Below, in pieces: positions 1-10,759 of a stretch of DNA of 64,000 bases. How positions within the stretch are numbered: the first letter of the stretch is position 1; the number at the start of each line of letters is the position of its first letter. Origin of the DNA: Gerris lacustris (lineage: Eukaryota > Arthropoda > Insecta > Hemiptera > Gerridae); NCBI GenBank assembly GCA_951217055.1, contig OX578277.1, forward strand, positions 65,628,388 to 65,692,387. The letters are read 5' to 3'. The notes beneath the pieces were generated by a model, which had not been told where the DNA came from, searched no databases, and saw only the letters and a list, made by a program, of their open reading frames with translations. The position numbers and the translations under genes are program-made.

Positions 1-369
1 TGAAATTCATTAATTAACTTCTTAAAAAATAACTTGTCTGCTGTCAAGTGGCTATGTCTTCATTTAAAGGAAGTATAGTCTTCTTTTTCCTCAAATTATA
101 ATAAAAGCAAAAAAATAATTTAATGTATCGTTAATAAATTAAAATACAATATAGCCTGTCTTATATATTTTTACAGCTGTATTTTTTTAAGATCTCTGTT
201 GGACATCTATTTTTATTAGACTTAATTAAGCTAGTTATTGATTTGATCTATAAATGGTCTACTAATTAGTAAAAATAATGGCCCTATTATGGAGGAATGA
301 TTACACAGTCATTAGAAAAGTGTGTTTATTTGGAATTTTTCAATTCACAATAGGGTTTGTTTTTATTCA
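1..369. other. AT-rich sequence without recognisable features
   Basis: No open frame of note, no inverted repeat and no match to the window's repeat families was seen. Confidence 0.5.
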
Positions 370-570
370 ATATTAAATGTGCAAAGACGGTAAAAGAAAT
401 GTGGACATTGCTTATGCATTTATAATTTGTAGCTTCTACAAACCACCCAAATTTCTTAAAAAACGGTTGTGTACTTTAAAAGATATAGGTGTGTGATAAA
501 ACAAAGTTTATGCGCATGCAGAAGATAAAGGAATAGCTAGAAACTTGAAATTTGGTAAACCTGTAGCTAT
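370..570 (-). repeat. REP2 relic (degenerate)
   Basis: Diverged but collinear with the middle of REP2 read in reverse: a CAAACCACCCAAATTTCTTA block, then an AAAGATATA block, then GCGCATGCAGAAGATAA, in the same order as in the better copies at 29.1 and 53.6 kb. Both ends are lost. Confidence 0.5.
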
Positions 571-754
571 GTAACTGCCAGGAAAAATCCAAAAAGTTAA
601 AAATTTTCATTTTTTGGTATACGTATTTTTATACCAATTTTTATTATAATAATATATATAATACGCAATACCTTTGTTATTCAGTTTAATAATGTGCCTT
701 GTAAAAAACTAAGACGATGCTCCTGATCCTGATGCTAAAGCCAGCAAAAAGGAA

Positions 755-1310
755 TGATATCCCTAACAAAAACCAAACGGTGAAATAAGGGCCAAGTTCC
801 ATGCTCCCTTCCAAAAAATGTCAGCCTATCAAAGTAGTGATATCTACATTGTGGCTCTTTCTTTAGTGCACAACCTCACTTCAATCCTACTTTCATGAGC
901 AACACTGCTCTTTTATTTTTATTACTTAACACTTGGCCATTTTCTGAATGAGGCATGAAACATCAGTATCATGTGAACTCACATAGAAGTTAAGTGTGTG
1001 ATGGGAAGGAGAGAACTTATAAGAAACGATAAAGTTCCAGACCCCCTTCTAAAAAAGTCAGTCTATCAAAGTAGTGAAATATATACATTACTGCCAAGTC
1101 TGGTTTATGCCTCATTCAGAAACTGGCCTAGTGTTAAGCAATAAAAATTAAAGAGCTGTGTTGATCACGAAAGTAGGAGTGAAGGGAGGTTATGCACTAA
1201 AGAAAGAGCAGACTGTAATTTAGATATCACTACTTTGATAGGCTGACATTTTTTGGTAGAGAGTCTGGAACTTGGCCCTTTTTTCACAATTAGGTTTTTG
1301 TGGGGGATCA
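755..1310. mobile_element. Foldback MITE, long inverted repeats
   Basis: The left arm (755-about 950) and right arm (about 1095-1310) are reverse complements over some 190 bp. Both outer ends read TGATMYCCC-ACAAAAACC, followed by GGGCCAAGTTCCA and TATCAAAGTAGTGATAT. The central spacer (1035-1085) carries a third, direct copy of the left-end sequence (AAAGTTCCAGAC...TATCAAAGTAGTGA). There is no coding capacity. The superfamily is unknown because no convincing target duplication was found. Confidence 0.75.
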
Positions 1311-1326
1311 AATTTACTTACTCAAA

Positions 1327-1868
1327 CCTCAGAGCAAGGAAGGGGTAGAGGGAACAATACAATATAATCTGGGTATCAAAGAGTGGTTCATTATGCTCTC
1401 CCCCGATACTAACACTTTCAAGCGGCAGGTTGGTAAAACAATATCAATATCTCGATAAAAACTCGAAATTTATCTGATATTAGCTAATAAGAATAAGTGA
1501 TATTTTCTTACGACATTTAATATTTTTAATACAGTTTTCTTTATAAATATGTACTTTAATGTTTGTTGTTAACCTTATTAATTATCTAAAGACTGTAACG
1601 TCGTTAATAAACATGTAACAGTTTCCGTTTGGTTCCTAGATAACCAATATCAATCTTCTTTGAGTGGGGTATCAAATAAATGCCACTGATACGGATATTT
1701 TGACAAGCATCTGGGGATGGAAGGACAATGACCAGTGACCACGTGATCGTGCTGTTGGCCCTTTAGTTCGGATTGAGCTTCCTTGGGAGGTTTAGTATCA
1801 GGGGAGAGAATAATGAACCCCTTTTCAAATAGGATTGTTCTCTCTACCCCTTCCTTGCTCTGAGACTA
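1327..1868. mobile_element. Foldback MITE, second adjacent element
   Basis: The outer arms read TCAGAGCAAGGAAGGGGTAG on the left and its reverse complement on the right (about 1845-1865). A second paired block lies inside (TTCATTATGCTCTCCCC at 1388 against GGGGAGAGAATAATGAA at 1801). It begins about 17 bp after the previous foldback but has a different sequence, so it is a separate element. It is non-coding. Confidence 0.75.
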
Positions 1869-2339
1869 AAACTGTGTAACTGAAATCAGACATGGTGCAC
1901 TAGGCTCCCCTTACTATAGATTCTCCTGTGCACTTCAACTTTTATTTTTTCATTTATTATTATACCTTTATTAATTTAATTTACTTTTAAAGGTTCTTAA
2001 CAGTTGATTATCATTCTAAGCCTTATTAGATGTTATGGTAGGAAGTGCTCTAAATATTTAATTCTTGATCCCATGGTTATTTAGTAGCATTCAGAGTTAT
2101 GAATGAATAAGAACATATTTTAGTATTAAAATGAGGATCAATAATATCAGAACATTATGAATTCTTTTAGTAATACTCAGTTTTATGCTTACTTTAATAT
2201 AAAAAAGGGGTACATTTGTGTATACCTGATTTACCTGTAAGAAATCCACTGATTTAGTGACTAGTAAGGAGGTGAAATCTTAGGCTTAGCCATTCTAGCT
2301 ATTGAAGAACTTAGTTTGCTTCCCCTAAGCTAGGAATTC

Positions 2340-2660
2340 ACTATCTGTGGGTCTGTCAGCTTACTTAGTGGATAGAGAACTATCCTTAGAAAGTTGGTCT
2401 AACCAGGTTTTGAATAATATATGGGGTTATGGACACCTCTACTCACATGGGAGGTCTGTATTTTTAACAACAAGCAGGTAAAGAAGCCTAGAGTCAAATC
2501 TTTGCCTCAGATGTCGCTCTCGTAATCAAGTATTATAGTATTAGCAAGCTCTTGAGGTTGATCAGCTTTTTGTACTGGCAATTGTTATTGGATGTGTAGA
2601 AGACCCACATGGAGAGCACCTCGGGTTTTGGATTGATCCTAAACTGTGAGTGAAACAAGA
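2340..2660 (+). mobile_element. Possible tRNA-derived SINE
   Basis: A tRNA-like head is visible at about 2353-2432. CTTACTTAGTGGATAGAG resembles a Pol III A box, and 50-60 bases downstream CCAGGTTTTGAATAAT resembles a decayed B box. An unrelated body of about 220 bp follows. No poly-A tail or target duplication was established, so a chance tRNA resemblance remains possible. Confidence 0.35.
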
Positions 2661-4234
2661 ATAGAGATAAGGGAGAGAAAGAAGTAAAGAAAAAAAGGGG
2701 GTTAAAGGGTAATTGGGAGCTTTGTTTACTTTTTTTTGTTAAATTTTGTAATAATAATAAAAAAATAAATTGGTAAAATTTGTGTTATCAGCACACACAA
2801 AAGGTCCAAAGGCAATTTAACAAATAGGAACCAGTAATCGGACCGACAGTAATCGGATTAAGATGGCGGCCAAAAGTTGGTTTTAGCTATGATGTGAAAC
2901 AAATGCCTTTATATGCATTTTTTATTGTTCAAATGCAATAAAACAAATCCTAAGTGTCTAGCCCAATTTGTTCCTATGATTTTAAGATGTATTGGGGGAG
3001 GGGGGGGGGCATTTTTTTCTCACAATTATGCTTCATATGAAAAATTTCTCAAGACGTCCTCCTCTTTAATTTAACACCACACATGGAGCATTTCTGTTTT
3101 AGAAAAAAATTTGCTCCTTAGTTTTTGAGGAATGATTTTTTGGAGCTATCTAAAATTTTTCTGTTTTGGGTTATTACACTTAAAATAACTAAAAGTTTCG
3201 AAATTTTATGTTGGGTACTTTCAGAGATCTGGTGCATTACAGACTACTGACAATCAAGTGCATGTAAAGAATCCATGTTTTGCCTACGTACACTTAAACT
3301 CATTGTTGTAACTCATGTGCTTCCATAGTCTGTGGTTTTTATAATAGTTAGATTGATGATTAAGATTATTTAGATTGTTCATGGGTTAATTTGTTTGTAC
3401 TCGTTTTATTTTTTAAAGGTCCAGAATTCAGTGTATTTTTATTGATACAATGCGAACTTCCATTAAAAAAGTTTCTCTTCAATACTATTTCCATCCTTAT
3501 TTGAAAGTCCAATTTAATTCTGTTTCAATGTACTACCCCATAAGTAGTTAGAGACCCTTTTAAAGAGATCATGTCTGGCTTTTCTAAAAATCTCAATCTA
3601 GACTCTTACTAATTGATAAAAAAAAGAAACTAATTACTCGACCAGATTTTCATCTGAATGATCTCCACATGGATTAATCAATTGCTGGTAGACTGGTCAA
3701 TGGATTAGTAATCAATGCTTTGAGGATACTTAAAGTTATCAAGAATTTATTTCATTCCTATTTTGTATTTAGATTATAAAATAAAAGAAAACAAAGTTTA
3801 ATTATTTTAACCACTTTTGTTTATACAGTTTAGAATTAATTTATTGTAGTCCCTTAATTTTTTCTAACTTGGGATAAGTTTAACTTATAATAATTTTATA
3901 TTCAGAGACAAGTTTCTTATTTTTTTCTATGCTTACATAAGGTGACAAAGGCATTGTGTTCCAAATTCAAATTTCCTTAACAAAAATGTGTTTCTAACTG
4001 GTTTTTCTAATTTTGATTAAATTCGGGTGGTATGTGTATTTTTTGCTCTCAACTGGGGTCTGAATGTTTGGGTTCTAAACCTGAAGACATAGGTCACGCA
4101 GATGTGTACATTGAGTAAATCCAGAGATTTGGAGGATCGATAACTTTTTCACAATTACTTGATATATGATCATCAGTGTGTCGTAACGTGTCTTACCTCC
4201 CTGGGGTTACAACCATCGCCAGGTTGATGATGAC
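2661..4234. other. AT-rich non-coding stretch
   Basis: Contains a purine-rich patch (2655-2710) and a G run (about 2996-3009). No gene or family member was recognised. Confidence 0.5.
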
Positions 4235-4385
4235 CTTTACTGTGCACATTGCTTCCTTTCACACAAACTTTTCTTTTATCAACACTTATATTTTTAAAAC
4301 TACTCATCTGATTCTAATTAAATATATGGAGTGTATGAGTGTTAGCCCACAAATGACCTCATTATAATTTCAACCTTCTGCCCCC
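4235..4385 (+). repeat. REP2 relic (degenerate)
   Basis: Matches the second half of REP2 in plus orientation: CTTTCACACAAAC, then AAAACTACTCATCTGATTCT, then ATTTCAACCTTCTGCCCCC, in the same order and spacing as the copies at 13.5 and 27.2 kb. It is truncated on both sides. The short open frame that crosses it is incidental. Confidence 0.5.
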
Positions 4386-4755
4386 ATTACTTTCTTTTGC
4401 TGATTAGCACAACTTGATTATTAGTTACACCAATATTTTGTACGCTATCTTATTATACTGTATTTTTACTTGTGTGACTATTTGTCCAGTTATAGATCTG
4501 AAGTGAGCTATGTATTACACTTATTGATAGACTTTTTTATTTTCTGTTTATACACTTCTGTTACTATTATTTGTTAAAAAAAATAATGACCCCCAGAGTT
4601 AAGCATAATTCATATTTTCACATTCATAATGAAATTATAACTGATATTGTTAATAATTTCAATGAAATATTCATCCTAATGAATTTATTTTTGTTCCTTC
4701 TGATTCACAGCAAATATCCCTTAGGATGAATGGATCATTTTTTTTTATTTTTTTT

Positions 4756-5830
4756 GGAACGAAGTTCCTTATGGCACGTTCTGGAGCCCGGGAGTGAATC
4801 CGAAAAAAACGACCAAAATCACCGTCACGCTAAAAGCGTCACGAAATCTACGGATGACGATAACTTGTGTAAAAGTTGAACGCCTTAGTTAAATTTTGGT
4901 ACACATGTTCATTTTACCAATACCCAGGACAGGTTCGTTGGACAAGGTAATCCGCCTAAGCGTTCACGCGCAACGCTCGCGTAAACGTAAGCTTCAAATT
5001 TAAAATTGGAATTTTAGGACGGGAAAAAATTCTAACTGTATCTATTTAATGAGACAAACAACTTTTATAAATATTTTTTTTTAGTAGAACTAACACCGAC
5101 TCTTTTATGGATGATTAAAGATCGTTAAATGTATTAAAGCGGACCTAAACGTTTTAAATAAAGAAAACAACGTTTTTACCGATATCTTACGTTCTAACGT
5201 AACAATTTTAATAAAACTTCATACACATAGTCTAAAGTACAATTGAAACAGGCATGTACAATTTCAAACTGATACAAGCAGCAGTTTTTTTACAGTAACG
5301 TGATATATTTTACAATTTTTAATAGTTGATGGTTTAAGTGTGGGGTTTGTATATTAGTCTAGGTGGAATATTAAGAATGTAGAGTGATTCCCCCTCTACT
5401 ATACTTCGTTTGGTATCCTTTCGTGCCCAATCCCAACTCTTCTATCTTTCCATCTCTCTCTCTTACTCCTTCTTCCTGTCAAACTCGCTATTTATCCACA
5501 AAACAACGCTTTTTTTCAATTATTGTTTCTATCATTGAGAAAAGTATTCGTATACTATTTAAAATGGAAAGTGCACCAAGAGAATCGTCAGAAATTGACA
5601 GTGTCGACTGTGTTAAATTATTAACCAGTAAAACTGTAAATATATAAGTATAAATTAATGTAATAAAATAATGTTGCTCATAAGCTGATCAAGGGATTTT
5701 TGTAATAAGTTTTATGTAATAATTTTACTCATAATAGTTTTCTAATTGAGTCTTGGAACGAGTAGTTAGCAACGAATACGTACTTAGCAGTGATTTTATA
5801 TTTAATGAAAAATGTAAGGAACTTCGTTCC
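4756..5830. mobile_element. Element bounded by inverted GGAACGAAGTTCC ends
   Basis: The 16-base motif GGAACGAAGTTCCTTA at 4756-4771 recurs as its exact reverse complement at 5815-5830, about 1.06 kb apart. The motif is itself partly palindromic. Just outside the right copy is a small hairpin, GGTGTC/GACACC (5836-5851). Poly-T lies outside both ends. The left interior has repeated CG-containing motifs (GTCACGCTAAAAGCGTCACG, CACGCGCAACGCTCGCG) unlike the surrounding AT-rich DNA. The interior carries a short ATG-initiated frame. The superfamily is unknown. Confidence 0.55.
5564..5647 (+). CDS. Possible first exon of an element-encoded protein
   Basis: An ATG in good context (AAAATGG) opens a 27-codon frame starting MESAPRESSEIDSVDCVKLL, acidic and serine-rich like many transposase N-termini. 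The frame ends soon after AACTGTAAAT, which could be a weak splice donor, so the segment may be exon 1 of a gene whose other exons are deleted. It sits inside the 4756-5830 inverted-repeat element, about 170 bp from the right end. Upstream sequence is open in frame but has pyrimidine-rich, UTR-like composition. No homologue is recognised. Chance occurrence is quite possible at this length. Confidence 0.25.
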   Translation: MESAPRESSEIDSVDCVKLLTSKTVNI

Positions 5831-6514
5831 TACCGGGTGTCCCGCGACACCACACATATATTTTTTTTTTTTCATCTTTGGTGCCTGTAGAATGCTTTAG
5901 AGGGATTTCAATATACTCATCCCTTGAGTAATTGGGTCTTTAAGGATTAAAAGTCTCACTTTTGCTATATTTTAATCTGTTTGGGAAAATCTCAAGCTGA
6001 CTATACCGTTAAATAGTATTTGAGTTTTACCTATCATATAAACACCCCTCATTGTTTTTAATGAATCCCTAAATTTAATTTAACATTATTTTAAAATGTC
6101 TTGATTGATTGTTTTATTCCTTAATACTCTATTCATGTAGTCCCCACTGTGTGGTATATTCTATGTCACTTTATAGACATTTCATTTACCACTTCTTAAC
6201 ATTTAATTTGTGTCTTTATCTTTATATCCAATACTGATTTATGAAGTAGTCATTTTGACACTCTGGTTTATTTTTAAAGTGAATTTGGAATAGGCTAACC
6301 TGCTGAATCAGATTAATCTAAACCTAGTTATTCTCATCAGAATTAGGAGGGTAAGTAGAAATTATCATGAACAATTTAAAGGAAAAATCTTCAAAACCTA
6401 TGATGTTTTTGTTGTGATGTTATGATTGCGATATTTTTATATAAACTGCACATAGCTGTACAAGCCTGTTGGCTGGACTATGCTATCCACAGATTGTTGT
6501 TGTATTGTATTTTA
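5831..6514. other. AT-rich non-coding stretch
   Basis: Apart from the hairpin at 5836-5851 and a T run at 5863-5873, nothing was recognised. Confidence 0.5.
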
Positions 6515-6992
6515 TTTTCTCATATAAAGAGAAAGTATTGTGATGGTGCGAAAATTCGATTTTGATGGATTTACACGTTTTGAGGTCCCCTGAGTTCAAA
6601 AAAGTGTTTTTTAAGAAATGTCTGTCTGCAGACGCCTGGAGCCTAAACTACCGGGCCGATTTTGACGAAATTTTGCAGAAAAATCATACCTCGAGGAGAA
6701 ATCGAGAACTGTATTTTAGCTCCAAATTTGGGTACGCTACCCCCCCCCCCCCCCCCAAACTGAAAAAAACGTGAAAAAAAATTATTTCCTGAGTAAACAG
6801 CTTTAAACGCGGAGGGAGAGAGGCCGGGTTCGATTCCCCGCCGAGGAGAAGTTATTTTTATGATTATATTTTGATCAAATGTTTAATAATAATTAAATAT
6901 ACCAACAAAAACTAACAAATGGAAAACACTGGGCCAAGTAATTATAAACTCGTACATGAAAAAGTTTGTCTGAGTTGTCTGAGACCGATTTT
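6515..6992 (+). repeat. REP1 copy A (B-box subfamily)
   Basis: Begins with the REP1 head hairpin (TTTCTC-ATATAAA-GAGAAAG), followed by the GGATTTACACGTTTTGAGG, CAGACGCCTGGAGCC and GGGCCGATTTTGACGAAATT blocks. It has an internal deletion relative to copy C. A tRNA-type B box, GGTTCGATTCC, is intact at 6827-6837. It ends with the REP1 tail (TGTCTGAG...GACCGATTTT). A 16-C homopolymer lies at about 6741-6756. Confidence 0.85.
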
Positions 6993-7219
6993 AACTTTCT
7001 CACATCAAGAGAAAGTATTGTGATAGCGCGAAAATTCGATTTTGATGGATTTACACGATTTGAGGTCCCCTGAGTCCAAAAAAGTGTTTTATTTTTTAAA
7101 AAAAGTCAGTCTGTCGTCTGTGCAGACGCCTGGAGCCTAGTAGAGTAATTATAGAGCCTAGTAGAGTAATTATAAACTCATATATGAGAAAATTTGTCTG
7201 AGTTGTCTCTGACCGATTT
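6993..7219 (+). repeat. REP1 copy B, internally deleted, in tandem with A
   Basis: Starts immediately at the end of copy A with CTTTCTCACATCAAGAGAAAG, then GTATTGTGATAGCGCG. It keeps the head through CAGACGCCTGGAGCC, then jumps to the tail (AAACTCATATATGAGAAA...GACCGATTT). About 350 bp of the interior is missing. The junction with copy A is the same as the D/E junction near 11.41 kb. Confidence 0.8.
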
Positions 7220-7779
7220 CTTAATTATTATAAAAAGAACCAGTTGCAAAAAATATTTCCTCAATTTGAATTTTTTGAACAAGTTTATTTTCGAAATAAG
7301 TTAAAAAATTTGAATGCCTTGATTGTTGCTGTCCCTCTTATAATGCCCCTAACTTTTAAAATGATTTATCCTAGTTCATTTTCTAGTCGCTAAAACCAAT
7401 AAATCAAATCTTAAATAATAAGCAAAACTGACAAACCTCGACTTACGAATTTAGATGGTTCCTTTATCATACTCGTTAGCCGGATTCACCCCCTCTCATT
7501 CTATTTTCTTTTATTATATAGGCTAAAAAAAAAGTTAAATAAGTCAGATTTTATTTTAACTTATTGTAAGTAAAAAAATAAATTACTCAAATTAACAAAA
7601 TATGAGCAGATATTGTCGAATTATCAACAAAAGGTAAATAATTTAAATAATTATGTTTTCTTTTTATGTAATGTCTAAATTTGTGAATTGCAAGGCTTGC
7701 CATTTGATATTTATTATTCATCTTTATTTATATAAAATATTAGTATATAAAGAATAAAATGTTTACATTAAGCTAATTG
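7220..7779. other. AT-rich spacer between REP1 copies
   Basis: No gene, inverted repeat or family member was recognised. Confidence 0.5.
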
Positions 7780-8376
7780 AAAAAATCGGTCCGAGACAAC
7801 TCAGACAAACTTTCTCATATATGAGTTTATAATTACTTAGCCCAGTGTTTCCATTTATTAGTTTTCAAATGTACATTTAAATATTATTGAACATTTCATC
7901 AAAATTTATCATAAAAATAACTTCTCTTGGTCGGGGAATCGAACCCGGGCTCTCTCCGTCCGCGTTTTAAGCTAATATCTCAGGAACTAGATTTTTCCTG
8001 GGAAAACGGCTTATATCGTTGGATTCGTATTCAAATGGACTACATTTTAGAATTTTTTAATCAAAATCGTCGGAACCGTTTTCGAGAAATAATTTTTTTT
8101 CAGAGTTTTTGGGGGGTAGCGCCCCCAAATTTAGAGCTAAAATTTATTTCTCGATTTCGCCTCGGGGTATGATTTTTTTGAACATGTATGCCAAATTTCG
8201 TCAAAATCGGCCCAGTAGTTTGGGCTCCAGGCGTCTGCACAGACGACAGACGACAGACGACAGACAGACATTTTTTAAAAACCACTTTTTTGGACTCAGG
8301 GGACCTCAAAACGTGTAAATCCATCAAAATCGAATTTTCGCGCCATCATAATACTTTCTCTTTATATGAGAAAGTA
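7780..8376 (-). repeat. REP1 copy C, near full length (B-box subfamily)
   Basis: The most complete copy here. Read on the minus strand, in order: head hairpin (8345-8376), CAGACGCCTGGAGCCCAAAC, GGGCCGATTTTGACG, a block ending in GGGGGCGCTACCCCCCAAAA, CGGTTCCGACGATTTTGATT, GGAAAAATCTAGTTCCTGAG, a B box (7935-7945), the tail, and AAAAAATCGGTCCGAG at the far end. Overlapping open frames on both strands here are by-products of the repeat, since they disagree between copies. Confidence 0.9.
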
Positions 8377-9664
8377 AAAAATAAATATGTAAAATGGTTT
8401 TTGGACTTTAGTATTAAAGTTTAATTGATTCACGTAACTCTGAAACATCTTAATAGTAAAACAACTGTTATTTTGTCAAATGGCATTATATAATGTTGGT
8501 ATTTTCCTCATAATATTATTTTTTAAATTCTAAATTATTAAAGCTGGATGTATACTATGATTACGACTGGGTTGCGAATGATTTACTAAACAAGCAATAC
8601 ACCTGAGTATGTCGGAATCTTTTTTTGTATACAAAAAGTGTACATACAGTGATGTCTTTATTTCCTTCCACTGCACCGTAGGATTGAGTCGGATAGGCTT
8701 TGAGGATATCAGTGGCGCTTCTAGATAATTTCAGCGGTCTAATAACCTTTTTTCTATTTTAGATTTTTCTTTAAAATTCCCACATCTGTTTTTTAAAATC
8801 CCTTCTCTGAAACATTTTTACCTCCGTTATTTCTTGGTTTAATGTCTTATTGTTGGAGGTTTGCAAATTACCCATAATCCCGCATTTGATGCTATCGTGT
8901 TTACTTTCTTTTTGAAAAAAATGTTTAAAAATATTTTGTTACATTCTTTTACAGGCAGTTAAATATTCGCTGATAAAAGCTAAGTGTTAGATTCTAGATT
9001 TTGTGGGCGGATCTTCTTGGCACTGATAACATAACATAGTGAGAATCTTACTACACAACTTAAATTTTTTAACACTCTTATTTTCTTTAGCGAATTTATT
9101 TTTGTCACAAAGAACTAAAAAAAATCACCAAAAGATCCTATATTGATAGCAATTCCTGTTCAATTATTTCTATAAATCGCCATATTCTAATAATTCTATA
9201 TTAGCCTTAATTGACCTTTGAATTAAGGCCTTAGATATACGGCGATCTTTTAGTCACAAATACTTCTATAAAATCTACAGGGCACAATTAGGAAGGTAAA
9301 GGACCAAAATATAGGTGTATTTCTGAGCTGAGATATCTTCTTAATAGGTCTTCAAGTGGGATTATTTTGCTGTTACACCTTTTTTTAGTAGATCCAGATT
9401 CTAAGCTTTTCCCTTTATTAAATTTCGATCGATTGCAGTATATAGATGCAAAAGAGAACAACAACAGATAAATCGATTCCATTATTAGTGGGAATTATGT
9501 CTCACTTCTTTTAAGGGTCGGGCCTAGATTATTCTTTGTTGGATCCAGGAAAAGAGCTATTATGTTCCACTTTTTTTTTTTTCTTTTTTTTTTTTTAATT
9601 ATGATTATGACTACATTAAAGAAGGAAACAAATCATGATGTTTCTACCAAAATATCTTATAATT
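8377..9664. other. AT-rich non-coding stretch
   Basis: CAGTGGCGCTTCTAG at about 8710 resembles a hAT terminus, but no paired end with a matching 8-bp duplication was found. The remainder shows no gene. Confidence 0.45.
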
Positions 9665-10636
9665 TTATTTTGCATTCAAGCTTACCGAATGTAGAGTAAG
9701 CTATATTATGAAAAACGAAGCCCTGAAAAACGAAAATTTATAATGTCTCCGATTTAAAAAATTCTTTGACAGAAATCCGTTCTAGACATCAGGGAACATT
9801 TTTGGTTCTGTGTCTGTCTGTCGCTCAATTTTTGCAAACTAATAATCTTAAAAACTATTCCTCCCATTTTAATTAAATTTGGATGATAGGTTATAATTAC
9901 CCCATTGTTGGTACCACGAAAGTTTCAACCTTCTGCGCTCTTTTATTTTCTTTCATTTGATACTTCAATTCATGTAAAATATCAAAACAATTTTGAGAGA
10001 TTTAAAAAAACGGGGGAACAATTACTACGTTCACACATCGTTTTGAAAGCGTTTCGGATCCAATTCGTTTTCAAAACGATTCGCGTTCATACAACAAAAA
10101 ATACAGGTGATCGAAATGTTTTGTTTTCGATATTTCATAACGGCGACGTCACGAGTAAAACCTTCTTTTTTGTTACCTAATATGTCCTCAAATTTTTACA
10201 TTTTATTTACAAGTTATTAAAAATTTTTACAGGTTCTTTATAGTATTAACTTTTGTTTAGAATCGTTTTTGCAGTTAAAAAAAAAATAAAAGAAGCTCAC
10301 GAAAACAAAGAACTTAACAAAGTGGAAAAGAGTAAAATAACCTGATATCTCAATCCCCTCCACGACCTGTTCACACGAGCGTTTTGAATTCGATCCCCCG
10401 ATCCGATCACGTATTTTTGGTGGAGCGGATCTAACCCGATACGATCCGTCGATCTCCGTTCATACAGCGTTTTGAACTAGCGGATCGTTTTCAAAACCGT
10501 TTCCAAAACGATGTGTGAACGTTGCAAATTAAATACATATGATAATAATAGGTTGTAAAAGTGTAACATCATTAAAGCAAACGAATCATGACGTGAGATA
10601 GCTATGTGCCACACTGATTGGCAGACTATTTTACAT
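9665..10636 (+). repeat. REP2 copy split by a foldback insertion
   Basis: The left part (9665-10024) has AAGCTTACCGAATG, a decayed GTTCTGAAGAAC hairpin, ATGTCTCCGATTT, GACATCAGGGAACATTTTTG, GTCTGTCTGTC and the TTTGGATGATAGG block. After a 500-bp insertion (10025-10524) the right part resumes with AAATTAAATACAT and ends at GCTATGTGCCACACTGATTG, GCAGACTATTT, the family's terminal inverted repeat. Continuity across the insertion was judged by comparison with the copy at 13435-13838. Confidence 0.85.
10025..10524. mobile_element. Foldback MITE with iterated subterminal motif
   Basis: The ends are CWACGTTCACACATCGTTTTG and its reverse complement (right arm about 10503-10524). Near-copies of the end motif recur inside (GCGTTCATAC at about 10083, GTTCACACGAGCGTTTTGAA at about 10370, CCGTTCATACAGCGTTTTGAA at about 10457), as expected of repeated transposase-binding sites. 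The flanks are CAATTA on the left and CAAATTA on the right, which may be a slightly decayed target duplication. It interrupts a REP2 copy, so it is younger than REP2. It is non-coding. Confidence 0.8.
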
Positions 10637-10759
10637 GAATTAAAGTATCAAAATAAAAAAATATAATATATAATAATAATATAAATAAATAAAAAAATCT
10701 AGTAAAAATAAATGTAGTAAAAATAAAATTAGACTAATTAATATAAAGGGGAGAGAAAT

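Noticed and set aside
6741..6756. Long C and G homopolymers (also 17727, 37699, 50155, 56646, 57015) as regulatory or structural signals
   Set aside because: They lie at matching places inside repeat elements and are most simply slippage-expanded homopolymers. G-quadruplex roles cannot be inferred from sequence alone.
8100..8327. Overlapping 70-80-codon frames on both strands
   Set aside because: They translate the REP1 core and recur in other copies with frameshifts on both strands, so they are repeat sequence and not a conserved protein.
8710..9040. Possible hAT element from CAGTGGCGCTTCTAG to GGCACTG
   Set aside because: Only about six terminal bases match, and the flanks do not give an 8-bp duplication.
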